From positions 4,315,649-4,379,648 of the forward strand of contig JAQFVV010000049.1 of assembly GCA_028023455.1 (NCBI GenBank): a DNA stretch of 64,000 nucleotides. The letters are read 5' to 3'. The notes beneath the pieces were generated by a model, which saw only the letters and a program-made list of their open reading frames with translations, was not told the origin of the DNA and searched no databases. The DNA is from Epiperipatus broadwayi (lineage: Eukaryota; Onychophora; Udeonychophora; Euonychophora; Peripatidae). Within the stretch, counting starts at the first letter, position 1; each line of letters opens with the position of its first letter. Below, piece after piece: positions 25,771-37,985 of the stretch. The position numbers and the translations under genes are program-made.

Positions 25771-28700
25771 TTATATACTCCAGTTTATTTGAATTTCCTT
25801 AAAATTAATCACAATTTTGACCCATATTTCAATTTAATGATAATGCGCTTATGCATGGAATCAGAATTCTGCATTTAAACATAAACATGAAATTGTGTCA
25901 TAATTTTAGCCAACAGCCTATTCAATTTCTTGGCCCCCCCTTCCTTACAACAATTATAAATTTAACTATTCCAACAAGCAAAAATATCTTATATTTTCTA
26001 TGTAAAGATAATGTTATATCCAACTTTTTTAACCATTCCAAATAATTGGTTGAAATATAAAACCATAGTTTTAATTCCATGCATACTAAATATTCACCAT
26101 TATCCCCATGTAATTCTGATCATCATGTTACCACTCTAGCGATGATATACATTTTGACAGGCTAATATGTTCCCCAGCTTGATGATGTCTAATTTTATTA
26201 CTTTCCATAAACTCTGATTACAGATTGGCCAGCTTATAAATTAAAGTGACTCTCCATAATCCCCCAAATCAACACACACATCTAATTATAACCCTAACTT
26301 TATCATAGCAACTTTTATACTATCTTGCAAAAACCCTCCAGATATTTTATATCACTATGCAGCACTTCACAATGCCCACATTAGCATCTCAGTAACAGAA
26401 ATTAATAACTTCCTTCTTTCAGAGACTACATATTATGTGAGGAACTAGTCTCTACACATTTACTTTAAATAGGCATGCAAAACATTTTACCACAAGTGTA
26501 TTAATAATTTCCTACTTAAATAATAAATACGAATGGAGCTGATATCAAGTTCTCGATCTCCCAATACCTGCATACATAGTAACTAAACTATAAGATAGTT
26601 ATTTTTTCTCTATCCATTTGAGGTGGTATGATGACTCTACCTCAGTAATACCCAACATTAACAGCTTCACACATACACACAGGGTGATTATAGTCTTGAT
26701 GGAAAATGACAAAGTTTTGACCGATCATGAACAAAACCTTTAACTATATTAATTTCCCAATCAAGCCCCAGAAACATTCATCCCAGATATATAATCCAGA
26801 CTGATCACTTATACACATTAAGGCCTAGCAATGACTATTCAAATACTTTATACACATCTAATAATAGGGCATATAATTTTAATAAAAAAAATCTTTTCTC
26901 TCCTCTTTTTTTTTCATATGACAAATATATAAGCATTTATGCTTTCTCATTATTATATATTACCATTTTTTTTCAGTAGTTTCTTATAGGTCAAAATCTT
27001 TTTTTTTTCTAAAATTCCTATGATTGTTACATATATATTAATCATACTAATGAACATATAAAAAAAAGCAAAATAAATAAACAATAAAACATTACGCATT
27101 GTCTCTTTGGTTTGGACTCCCTCGAAGCTAAATCGGTCAAGGCCAATTTGACAGAAAACATATATGTATTGTTTACAGACCAATTTCCATTTTTCAGTTA
27201 ACTGCATTGGAAAACACTTATATGATTATGGACACCCATAAATTTTTTTTTCATTCAGAATGTAGCTATGTTGATACATGATGTCTTGATAATTAATTGC
27301 GATAATTAAAATTGTTGAAAATTAGTTCTGCAGATGATTTTCATTTTTTTAATACTTTTGTCCCCAGGTTTGAATCCAAATGCTTGGTTTCACATTTTAG
27401 GTCATAACTTTATTTTCTTTAAGCTTCATTTTTTTTTTAGGATTAAAAAAAAATTCAAACGAAACAGTGTTCTAGATGCTCTTTTTCCACATATATTCTT
27501 ACTGGAATCACAATCAAAAAGAAAAAAAACTATTAATAAGAATGATGAATATTTATCTAACTTTATATCAAAGTACAATCATTTATTGGAGTTTTAATTA
27601 ATTAAGCTATGGATAAAATATTGTTTCCTGAGGTATCTTCTTTTAAATGAACTTTTAAAAGCCAAATACAAAGATTAAGGTATTGAGTACAGAACTTTTT
27701 GTTGCAAACTAATTTTGCCATAATTGATTTTGGAAAGAGAAATGATCAGAGAAGATGATCAGATATTGAATTAGCAAAAAAATACCCCCTTTACTTTATT
27801 TTCACTAACTTTTCTAAAAAAAAAAAAAGGTCACCCGCAAGTTTTTTTGCTTTGATTCTTCTAATTGACTGATTCTCTCTCAGTGCAACCTTTTGACAGC
27901 ATTTGTTAAATGTTGGTTTTGGTTTATTGTTTTCAGTTCTGATTACATTTTAATTTTTTCTTTCTTAACACATTTTACACCACTTTGATCTACGAGAAAT
28001 ATTCAAATATGCATATATATAATTACAGGTATTTTATAAAACTGATATTATATAAATAAATTTCTTCGTTTAAAACTTAAATCAAATTTAGAACTGAAAA
28101 CAATAACCAATACCTGTAAAACCCATACAAAATAAATCCATTTTACATATACTATCAAATAATTTAGAGTACAATGTGTAAATTTCCATGAAAAAAATCT
28201 ATATATGTATCATACACACACATTTGTACACACATACTCACAATACTAAATAGTGTGCTGTTTGTTCATATTCATATTAACACAAAATATCTTTTATCCA
28301 TATTAGTATAAAATATCTTTCCTAATTTCCTAAAAATTTAAACATATTCTTATGCAAAGAACTGTCAAACAAATGCTATCTATAACAAGTTCAATTTCAA
28401 TTTGTACTAACATTTTTATTCATAAATATTATGATTCACAAAGACCTTTCTGATTAGATATATAAATCAACATTTTTAGGAGATGATAGTGTGTGTGCAA
28501 TAGTCAAACCCCCTTTCCTCTACCTAATGATATGCTATAATTTTAAATAAATACAAAAAAGATCTCTCTTTATATGTTAAATTTAAGCCACATAGTAATT
28601 GGTCTCTCTAAATAAAGCTTTTGACCTTTCTTGGACTAAAAAAAAGTTTTGCTCAGATAGATATAGTTAAGAAACTAATCCTACTATTTATTTCCCAATC

Positions 28701-29609
28701 ATTAGTTTCTTTATGAAAGAAACTAAGGATTACAATATATATATATGAAAATAAATTTTGATATAAAACCAAAGCAAACTGTATTCGTTAAAAAAGAAAT
28801 TCATACAATTAAACTTATGGTATTTTTATGGAATTAATATCTTCATTTTGTATTAAAGAAATCATATTTTTTTATAGTCAACAGAATGTTTTTTAATACT
28901 TATAATCTATTATATATGTTGAGAAAGATCATAATATAAAGACTGCTAAAAGATTTAAATAATATACTTTTTAAATTGTACATTTATTTCAAATATGGCA
29001 AACGAGCATATCTCTATTCTAGCACAATCTATATAGTACAGTTGAATAATTAATGATCACTAGTTGGAGTGTGAACAAATCCTATCTCCCAATTAATTAT
29101 TGGTTATTGTTTTACTGTATTTAAACTTCATAAATAAACTCAAAAGTCAGAAATCAGTTTGAGTTATTTAAATTATCAATCATTTTGTAATTACTAATTA
29201 CTCTAACTTAATATATATAGTATTAGATAAAGATCTGTTTTTATTAAATGCTTTTTATTGATTTTAAAAAATCTGTTTGTTTGTTTGTTAGTTTTGGAAC
29301 TTTTTCAATTTTGAATGAAATTTTAAAATCAAGGTATAATATATTTAAATTCTATAGAATTTTCTTGAAAACTGATATAATTAAGTTATACCACTCAAAT
29401 CCATTTGGGACACTTATGTTTTCAATATGACAAATAGTTTGATAGATATAGAAGAGAGGGTGGGGAAAATATGAAAAATATTCAATAATTTCACATTTTG
29501 CAGTAAACAATTACTTTTAGAATTTTCATTTGTTTTCAATAATGATCATAAGATGGCAGTTGCATCCCCCCCCCCAATTTTATAACATTTTTAAAACCAT
29601 CTAAAACTC
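25771..29609. other. AT-rich DNA without recognisable genes
   Basis: Open frames at 25851-26045, 26953-27207, 27334-27597 and 29248-29430 have no recognisable protein content or splice context. A 17-bp-arm palindrome around AGTTTCTTTATGAAAGAAACT lies near 28700-28735. Nothing else is supported. Confidence 0.5.
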
Positions 29610-29612
29610 TTA

Positions 29613-29928
29613 ATGTATATATCATATTTATATATGTACATAATTTTATATGTATAATAAATCAGTAACTAAGTTTTCTATTTAAAAGTGTTTCTATTTT
29701 TATTTTAAAACATTTTTCTTTTAAAAAAAAGTATACTAGAAAAATGGCATTATTTAAAAAATGGCATCATTTAAAACAATTGTGAAAAGTAAAAAAAAAT
29801 TGCAATTTTTTAAAAAAAAACTGTTTTAAAATAAAGATAAATCTCTCAATTTAAATAAAGAACTTAATTACTGATTCATTATACATGTATAATTATGTAC
29901 ATATAATAAATATAATATATATATATAT
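29613..29928. repeat. Hairpin repeat 1 (MITE-like)
   Basis: ATGTACATAATTTTATATGT with AATCAGTAACTAAGTT (29632-29675) is mirrored by AACTTAATTACTGATTCATT and ATAATTATGTACAT (29861-29903). The arms are about 100 bp and diverged, around a poly-A/poly-T core. No coding capacity. Confidence 0.7.
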
Positions 29929-30132
29929 TAAAATTATAAGATAGAAATTCATAAAGCTTTAAAAGTATATATATTAACTTATTGCAGAAATATCTGATGA
30001 CTTCCATATACTATATGTGTGATGTTTATTTGCAATATATACAAATGTATATTATTATGTACACATACTAAATATGATATATACATAAAGAGTATACATT
30101 TTAATTTATAGCAGAAATATGTAGTGATATAT

Positions 30133-30632
30133 ACATATGTAATATTCAAATCAATATATATATATTAAAATACTGTACAATTCACATAAATTATAATTAT
30201 TTTATTATAAGTACTTTTGACTATACATCTTGTAGTTTTTATCAACTATATAACATTGAATAATCAAAACAAGACATCCTTTCACAATACCCATAGTTCA
30301 ATTTAAAAATATATAAAAATTATATAAAAATTATGCAAATCGAATGATACCACAATAAATGTAAAATAAATGAGGCTATGTTGATTTCAAGAAATCATCT
30401 AATGTTAATGAATTGGCAATCATCGGATGTCAAAATAACAGAATTGTGGGAGAACTAAACTAACTTAAATTATGGGTATTGTGAACAGTTGTCTTGGTTT
30501 GATTATTCATTGTTATATAGTTAATAAAGACTACAAGATGTATAGTCAAAAGTGCTTCTAATAAAATAACTATAATTTATTTGAATTTTACTATATTTTA
30601 ATATATATATATTGATTTGAATATTACATATA
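30133..30632. repeat. Hairpin repeat 2 (MITE-like, about 500 bp)
   Basis: Long inverted arms (about 30137-30305 and 30463-30630) include TACTTTTGACTATACATCTT paired with AAGATGTATAGTCAAAAGTG (offset by a base or two at the ends), and TATGTAATATTCAAATCAAT paired with ATTGATTTGAATATTACATA at the outer ends. A roughly 155-bp centre separates them. No transposase frame. Confidence 0.8.
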
Positions 30633-30668
30633 TTTTGGAAAGAATACATACATCAAACTTAATTTATT

Positions 30669-30699
<31 letters not shown>

Positions 30700-30796
30700 A
30701 GTGTCCAGTCAATTCAAACTCAATTTAGTTTTACATTTTTATTTACTGTGCCAATACTAAAAACTTAAAATACTAGTGATATAAATTGTTTTAAAT

Positions 30797-31072
30797 TAAA
30801 TGTTTTTATTGACTGTGCACTAAAAAGAAATAAAATAATTGTTTTTTTTTCAACCATAATTGGAGTGTTTAGATTTAATTTGAAATAAAAGCATGGGGGA
30901 GGGGGTTCAAAAATTATTACATCAATTCCTATTTTTTGTAACAAGGAATTGACTTAATTAATTTCTGGACATCTGCTCTCATGCTTTTATTTCAAATTTA
31001 ATCTAAAACTCCAATTGTGGTTGAAAAACAATTATTTTATTTATTTTTAAAGCACTGTCAATAAAAACATTT
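30797..31072. repeat. Hairpin repeat 3 (MITE-like)
   Basis: Arms of about 95-100 bp, 30797-30896 and 30978-31072. AAATGTTTTTATTGAC pairs with GTCAATAAAAACATTT at the ends, and ATTTGAAATAAAAGCATG pairs with CATGCTTTTATTTCAAAT near the centre. A related single arm may lie near 52975-53025. Confidence 0.8.
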
Positions 31073-31561
31073 AATATATAAAATATGTATTTCTATTAGT
31101 TTATCATATGTTCTGAAATTAATGAATTAAGTATTTATAACATTGTATAATAATTGCATTCAACAGTATAAACAAAAATAGAAACATGAATTAAAATATT
31201 ATTATTTACAAAAAATAAATTCTATTATAAGTAAGTATTGGACAAAAAATCTGTTAGCTAAAAATTATACTGTCTAAACTTTTTAAGATTATTTGCTATT
31301 TCTAAAAATACTGAATAAATTTTTAAAAAAACTAGAACTATTGCTATGCACCAATTTATCATTACAATTTTATACTAAACAATGATAATAACTTTTAATT
31401 GAAGTGTTTTACATTAAATCATTATTTTCAAAAGGTGTTAATCATATGCTTTTACTAAACTAGTTCTTATCCATATTCCATCATAAAAAGAACTGTCACA
31501 ATAAGAAAGTGTAAAAAGGGAATCTTCCACACACTGTAACTCTTCATATTGTCAAATCATT

Positions 31562-31785
31562 ATATATCCATATATTAACAGGAGAGGGATGGGAAAAATT
31601 TCTAGATATAACCTTTTCCAAGGCAATATGATTATGTATTGAAAAATCCTAAGTTTAATTCCTTCTATTTATGTATACAATAAACATTCAGTACAACAAA
31701 TGAATAGGCTAATTACATATTGCCTTAGAAATTGTTTATATTTATATGTTCAGCCCAACCCTCTCCTATTAATATATAAATATGT
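31562..31785. repeat. Hairpin repeat 4 (MITE-like)
   Basis: ATATATTAACAGGAGAGGG at the left is mirrored by CCCTCTCCTATTAATATAT at the right, and CAAGGCAATATGATTATG is mirrored by ATTACATATTGCCTTAG. Arms of about 80-90 bp. It abuts the SINE-like copy that starts at 31795. Confidence 0.75.
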
Positions 31786-31794
31786 AATGGTCAG

Positions 31795-32230
31795 ATAATA
31801 TGAGGGGTTAGATTGACAATGTCTACATGGGTATAACTACCACATCAAATCCACCAAGGGTTTTGAGACTTCCATAATTGGTTTTTCAATAAAATGAAAG
31901 ATTAAATAGTTGAAAGGAAATAATATTGAAGCCTGTCCATTAAAGTTTAAAGAATTTCTATCTTAATATAAGGTAAGCACTAACTGCATATTTAAGCAGG
32001 AGATTATGACCTGGCCCAAGTGATTAGTGCTGTTTCTGCACAAAATATATATAATGTAGATCATTTATTATTTTCACATGGATGCAGTTATGTGTGTTCG
32101 TTGTGTGAGATGAAGGAGCAGATAAATATAGACTGAAAACAATTATAAGTTCAAATCACTCCTAGGGTGAAGAAGATTGAGGTCTATTCCTTAAAGTTTG
32201 AAGATTCCCTATGTATTGAAATGGCATTAT
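31795..32230 (+). repeat. Dispersed SINE-like family copy
   Basis: Plus-strand copy with the ATGAGGGGTTAGATTGACAA head, the GCCTGTCCATTAAAGT block (31931-31946), an A-box-like TGGCCCAAGTGATTAGTGC near 32014 and a degenerate B-box-like AGTTCAAATCACTCC near 32149. A second CCTTAAAGTTTGAAGATT block near 32191 shows that part of another copy follows. Confidence 0.6.
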
Positions 32231-33979
32231 TTGTCTATTATCCTGGTTCACCTACTATATACCATAATAATGTTATTTCTCTGGTTCAAACCCATTCAAG
32301 TCCACATATATTAATGTATTTTAATATATAACAGCATATATTTACAAGCAAATATATATTTATATAGTTGTGTACATATAAATATTAAAGACTGTGTATT
32401 TCATAATGCATATCCATTTAAATATTAAATTAAAAGTAAGTTGTGTAAACATTGTTATATGTGTATAAGAACACCTACATATATATGCAATTAAGGCTGC
32501 AATATAATAGATTTTATAACCATTGCAACGCTATTTGAAGTATTTATCTTTAAGTACAAATTTACTTTTATTCACTGATAAATTTTCAATTCCGGAGGTA
32601 AAAAAATTACATATATAAATGAATGTCTACAGAACTTAAAATGTCTTTTAAAAAGATCATTTGATTCTTGGAAATTGTCCTACCTCACACATACCTGGTT
32701 TAATTTGTGTGAGAACCAAGAACAGATTTTTAAAATAAATTCTAAAATATATTTTAAGACAAAAGAAAGCAGTCAAGCTGCACTATTTCATGAATAACTT
32801 AATTTTACTTTTGTCTTCCCTAAAGTTAATAAAGAGATGTTAAAACTTAAATCTTAAAACTTATAAACTGTAAACAACTTCATAGTTTTGCAAGGGGAAG
32901 TAAAAGTGTTCATATAAAAAAAAACAAAATTAAAACATCAAGATTCACATTCTGAAATTTTGTAATGTATTGTTGCTGAAGGCTATGTCTGATTTTATAG
33001 TGATAACCAGTAGCTAAAAGGCAACCCATTTGCCAACTTTTGTTTGGAAGGTCAGTTCAGGATGATGGAGGAATCAAGACCAACAGCCTGCCATAAAGAT
33101 ATCACACACAAGCCAGCCCAGCAGAGAAAGCCAGTGCCAAACACCATGAAGACATCTCAGCTCAAAGATTATTGGTGAACATATCTTCCCACAGAAGTCT
33201 ATAAAATTAATTCTTAAATTAAACTATTTTAATAATTTTTAAACTAGCTATAATGTTAACAATTCAGAAATAATAGCTTATTATAAATTTTAATAAACTA
33301 AACTCTGTAATTTAAACTGTGTATTAAATTTCCTAATATAACTTTTAATAATAATAATCACCAGAATCTTACCTATGTTAATGAAATAATAATTTAATAA
33401 TTTTCCTAAGATAATAACCATATCCAGATATTATATTATATTATTCATACTATTTTAATCTGCAGTCATGCCTAACAATTTATATTTCATTGTTTATTTC
33501 ATTAATTTATGATATGCCATGTTTCAAAGCAGAGATTATTAATCATGTTTATTTATACTAATCCACAAACTGGCATATGGTAGTTTCACAGATCAAAACT
33601 ATAGATTTAGTGCTTTAGTTATTTTAATTTGATGTTTTGGAATTCATTACGAATGTGTCCTTATAAAGCACATATGTGAAAAATATGCCTTGCTATATAT
33701 TTTATTATTAAAATGGGATTCTGGTTAAGGGACATCCCATTATTATTAGTTTGGACAGTTCTCTTTTAGAACTGGAACATGAGGGTCCAGAAACATATAG
33801 TAAACTTCTCTGGTCACCCAAACTAAATATTTTTATCTTTTGTGATAGCAAGTCATATGGTCCATGGGAACTGAATACTTGATATTGAATCCCATTACAC
33901 ATTCGGGCTACAACCCTTACTTAATTTATGTAGTGCCATAGTCTCTGAAGCTATGCTGCAAATCACCAGTTCCTTTCTC
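32231..33979. other. Non-coding, partly higher-GC DNA
   Basis: The patches at 32990-33200 and 33700-33960 are less A+T-rich and could be older, poorly preserved upstream parts of the LTR relic that ends at 34722. I could not align them convincingly. No gene is seen. Confidence 0.4.
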
Positions 33980-34722
33980 TATAGATTATTTAGTTCAGCA
34001 TTGATCTGAACCCCGGATCTATTTTATATAAAGCAATCTGCATAGGGAGCACATTTATTGCTCATTATGTAATATTAATAAATATATTATAGCTTGCCAT
34101 TTATCATTCTTGTAGGATTTAACTCATGGCAAACCTCATAGAAATGGCATAGCATAATTAAAACATGATTTTAGACCATAGATAATGATAGGAGTTTGTA
34201 GTAACTTAAATTCAAATTAACTAAATTGCATTTAAAAGATGAGAACTTTTGTCTAAATTCGCTCATCATTATGCAACACTTGTGTGTATAAATTCCCAAT
34301 GCACTTTTATTTTGTTATATTTACTTATATTTTCATAATTAAATATCTTCAAACTTATGAAATGTTTGGTGTGTTATTCGCAACTCATTCTAAATCTTAT
34401 CCAAATCTACTTTAATTTATCGTTAGTTAGTAATATATGCATTATATAACCAGCCATATGTATGTGTGTTTAGTTAACTTAGTATTAAATTAGTCATTAT
34501 TTCCTGAGTCTCATGTTCCACCCTTTGCTACTGCCAGCACGTAAACTAAAAGAGTCTGAGTGTGGCCTCATATCTGTCATCCATAGGGTAGTAAATCACA
34601 GAGTGTTGGTGGAGGAACTGAGGTGCAATCTGATTTGAGGTCTCAACCCCTCATCTAGATCAGTTTTGGGATAATTTGCCAAAACTCTTGATTTTGTTGA
34701 ATGCACAAATATAACCATTACA
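33980..34722 (+). repeat. Relic LTR end related to the 6.9-20.5 kb element
   Basis: The order of blocks matches the LTR 3' third: TTCAGCATTGATCTGAA near 33993, GCTACTGCCAGCACGTAAAC near 34529, TGTGGCCTCATATCTGTCATC near 34561, GGGTAGTAAATCACAGAGTG, TTGGTGGAGGAACTGAGG, ACTCTTGATTTTGTTGAAT and a terminal ATATAACCATTACA ending at 34722. Identity is much lower than between the two intact LTRs, so this is an older insertion or a related family. The left boundary is uncertain. Confidence 0.65.
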
Positions 34723-34734
34723 ATATATATGTTG

Positions 34735-34915
34735 GTGAAATGATCTGGACCAATTTATGAGTGCTGGTTCAGGACGAAATACGTATATTGGAGATCATTT
34801 ATCTTTTTCACATTATGTGGTCATGTGAATGGTTGTATAAGATGGAGTGGATAGACGTAGGGGCCGTGAAAATCTAAGATCAGGTCCCTTCTAATTACAT
34901 TGAGTTCAGTATGAA
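34735..34915 (+). repeat. Dispersed SINE-like family copy (partial)
   Basis: It has the block GATCTGGACCAATTTATGAG, GAGTGCTGGTTCAGGA, the CACATTATGTGGTCATGTG segment and GATGGAGTGGATAGACGTAG. The B-box region is decayed to AGATCAGGTCCCTTCT. The head is missing. Confidence 0.6.
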
Positions 34916-35339
34916 CAATATATATATATAGCGAGAGAGAGAAAGGGAGAGAATTGTGATGTAATTTATATATACTTTAAATTAATAAATTCTTTAGTTG
35001 CAATTTAACAAATCTGTCAATAAACATTAATTTAAAGTAAATGGTTTTACAATTCTTTTTAATTATTTTTTTAATTAAATAAACATCACAAAGTTTAATT
35101 TAGAGGAAAGGACTCCTACAGAAATACCCACTTAATGTGTTTTAAGCAAATAAAATCACAACCAACATGTTTTTTCCATTTATATTTTAGTGTATTTTAT
35201 AACAGTCACTCCTAAAACATTACAAGAAAAAAAAAACAAATACCTCTTTACCTCAGTAAAAAAACAAAAAAATTGCATTATGTTTCCTTCAAAATCTGAG
35301 AACATGTTCATTAGTTATGGTTTATTTTAAAAGAAAGTT

Positions 35340-36447
35340 TGCTAACGATTATAGGAAAGTTAATAGATTGGAGATAAACCCTTTCCCCGGCTTCATTAAA
35401 GTGAAGTTAGCTAATGTGATAAAGAGTAAAGTTGTTTTTCTTCGCATTAAAGTCGTGCCGTTATGAGTAAATAAAGCCATTAAAAATGGTCATATAAAAT
35501 AAAAAATTAAAAACAATAATAGTGATAAAAATTTATTGAAATAAATAATAATTTCATCCATATCTGATGCTGATAAAATAAACATTAATCCACACAGGCG
35601 GAGATATGAAGAGGGGAAAAAACGTATGCTTATAATGAAAAGATAAAGGAAGTAAAAAAATAAGAAAATGAACTAAATGTTCGATTTGTCAATATTATTC
35701 AAAAGTTTGTTTGTTTATAGATATTTAAAATGCGAAGTTTATAGAAAAGATTTTAAGTAAAGATAGTTAAATGATTTTGCATTTAATCATTTAAGATGCA
35801 TTTTCAACAACCGTAATCGCAAGATTAATGTAAATAAAAGCTCACTAGTTTATTTTAATATTATTTGTAAAACATTAAAGCTGAACTTCAATGGATATAG
35901 GCGCTATACATAAAAATTGTAATAATCTATTGACTTAGATGCAGTTTATGACTAGATATTAAAAACTATATTAAATTAGAATATCACTTATTACGTGTAT
36001 GTGCATGTGTTCATATATATGTGTATATAGCAGTATCATCATGGTTTAAAGTAAAAGCACTTTCATTTTCAGTACTGTTTATTATGCTGATTGCTTTTGT
36101 AGTCGCATTTAAAATCAATTAACAAGAGAAAAATCCAATAGCTTATTTCATGTCATTGCTTGAGATGTCATAAGAAGTTGAGGACCGGAAGTACACGGCT
36201 AGAGTCATGAGTTTCAAAGTCCGCTTTTCTAATACAATATTAAACTACGCAGATTTAAAATAGTATATTTATTTTTTGAAAGTTCATAAGAAATATTTAT
36301 TAAATGGATCATTTATTAATAATAAAGTAAAAGTTATCTGTGAATATACAAGTAAGTTGTATAATAAATAATAAAAATGAATGACTTTATTATTGAATGG
36401 TTCACATGAATTTCGACCATTAGAAGTGACAGACATAGGCGTAATTC
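35340..36447 (+). promoter_or_regulatory. CpG-richer, promoter-like block
   Basis: CpG dinucleotides, nearly absent over the preceding and following kilobases, recur here (for example CCCCGG near 35384, TTCGCATTAAAGTCGTGCCG near 35440, and many between 35620 and 36240). ACCGGAAGT at 36184-36192 is an exact ETS/GABP-type site. A TATATAAAT word lies at 36503. A possible first coding exon starts at 36559. In CpG-depleted animal genomes such blocks commonly mark unmethylated promoters; that use here is inferred. Confidence 0.4.
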
Positions 36448-36558
36448 ATGGTTCTCAAATTAGAGTCTGCCTCTCTTCATTGCACCAAACCATGCATAGT
36501 TGTATATAAATATTATTTTTACATTTCCCTTATCAAACGTTCTTTGCATAATATAAAA

Positions 36559-36682
36559 ATGAAAGCAGTCACCTTAACAATGAAAGATTTCCTGAATGAA
36601 TTCTTATCTAAGAAGAATAACAGTTTTGACATTTTGTTTGAAACTATTGCAGACAATCTGAGTGCTCAAACATCTTTATCAG
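36559..36682 (+). CDS. Possible first coding exon of an unrecognised gene
   Basis: From ATG at 36559 a frame of 41 codons plus one base ends at a splice-donor-like AG|GTAAAT (36683). The peptide starts MKAVTLTMKDFLNEFLSKKN and continues with a balanced, helix-forming composition (about residues 20-41, including FDILFETIADNL) unlike the poly-Leu/Ile/Phe/Tyr noise of other frames in the window. The frame is open upstream to 36448, so an earlier start is possible. The upstream CpG-richer block with an ETS site fits a promoter. I do not recognise the protein. Past the donor the frame runs into a SINE-like inverted repeat at 36752, which supports the donor as the true end. The next exon, if any, must start in phase 1; a 27-nt candidate at 40234 would fit. 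Confidence 0.35.
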
Positions 36683-36751
36683 GTAAATCATATTATAATA
36701 GAATAAAATATAATATTTGTATATACCTGGAGTCTAGATGTAATATAAAAG

Positions 36752-37165
36752 ATTTGGACACAGACTTTCAAGCTCCCTTTAGCCATCGACTCTATCTCAT
36801 ACAACCGATATGCATGACCATAGACATATGAAAAAGATCTCCATTAATCATATTTCATGCAGAAGCAGCACTCATCATTTGGTCCAAATCATCATCTCCC
36901 ACCCACATATATAATCAATACTCAGTTTATATTAAGATAGCAAATCTTCACACTTTAAAAGCCTGTCCATTAAAGTATGAAGATTTGCTATATTAATACA
37001 AACTGAGCACTGATTATATATATATGGGAGATAATGATTTGGACCAACTGATGAGTGCTGGTTCAGCATGAAATACATACATTGGAAATCATATATCTTT
37101 TCCACATGTTTGTGGTCATGTGTAACAATTTTATGAGATAGAGTAGATAGCTGAAGGGAGCTTGA
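36752..37165. repeat. Head-to-head pair of SINE-like family copies (large palindrome)
   Basis: The left half (36752-36960) is a minus-strand copy and the right half (36961-37165) a plus-strand copy, joined at the head. GCCTGTCCATTAAAGT starts the right half at 36961. CAAGCTCCCTTTAGCCATCG at the left end is mirrored by AGCTGAAGGGAGCTTGAAA at the right end. The arms are about 200 bp with modest divergence. Confidence 0.8.
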
Positions 37166-37689
37166 AATAATAAAGTATGCTAAATTATATAATGTTTAAA
37201 TTTTGAAGAAGACTTTAATAATAATCAAAGCTTAAAACTTAGATTAATATTAAGCAGCAAAATTTTAAATATATTTGGTAAAATAAATTTATTGAAAATA
37301 TTAAAATATCTTTGAAAACATTGTCAATGATGGGAAATAAAATTAGGAAGTCTTTTGGATTTTCGTAGAAAAGAAATATATGACACAGACCTTGGTGATT
37401 AAGTACTAAAATTTATTTGCCTTAAAAAGATGTCTTAATGTTTAATAATTGTCAAGTGGCTAATAAAGACTATACACAGGTAAATTAGCATCACTTTGCA
37501 CATAAAGATAATAAAAATTAATAGCTCAAAATAGTATAACAGTTTTGAGCAAATATTTTCTTGATTATTCATGTCTATTATTGCTCATTAGAAATTTCTG
37601 GAGTAATTTTAATCGGAAAAAAACTAATAAGACCAATAAATAGAAAAGCATTTTTGAACAAAAGTTTAATTTATTTGATAAAATATTGA
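37166..37689. other. AT-rich spacer
   Basis: No gene or clear repeat recognised. Confidence 0.5.
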
Positions 37690-37985
37690 TGAATATTGAT
37701 TAATGCTCTATCATCAGATTTTCCAGTGATATAGTTGGCTAAAGAGTTGGAGGGTGGGGAAGACTGAAATCTGTTTGTAGAGTTGTTATTTTAATATAAA
37801 CTCAGCACTGATTATATATGTGTGAGGGATGATGATCTAGACCAATTGAGGGATGCTGGTTCAGCACAAAATATGAATACTGGAGGTCATGTGTATTGGT
37901 TGTATAAGATGGAGTGGATAGATGTAGGAAGTTTAAAAGTATCAGTTCGAATTTCTTCTAATTATATTATGTTCAGTATAGACAA
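37690..37985 (+). repeat. Dispersed SINE-like family copy
   Basis: Plus-strand copy with ATCATCAGATTTTCCAGTG (head part), AACTCAGCACTGATTATATA, GATGATCTAGACCAATTGAG, GATGGAGTGGATAGATGTAG and a B-box-like AGTTCGAATTTCTTC near 37945. The frame at 37822-38004 simply reads through it. Confidence 0.65.
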
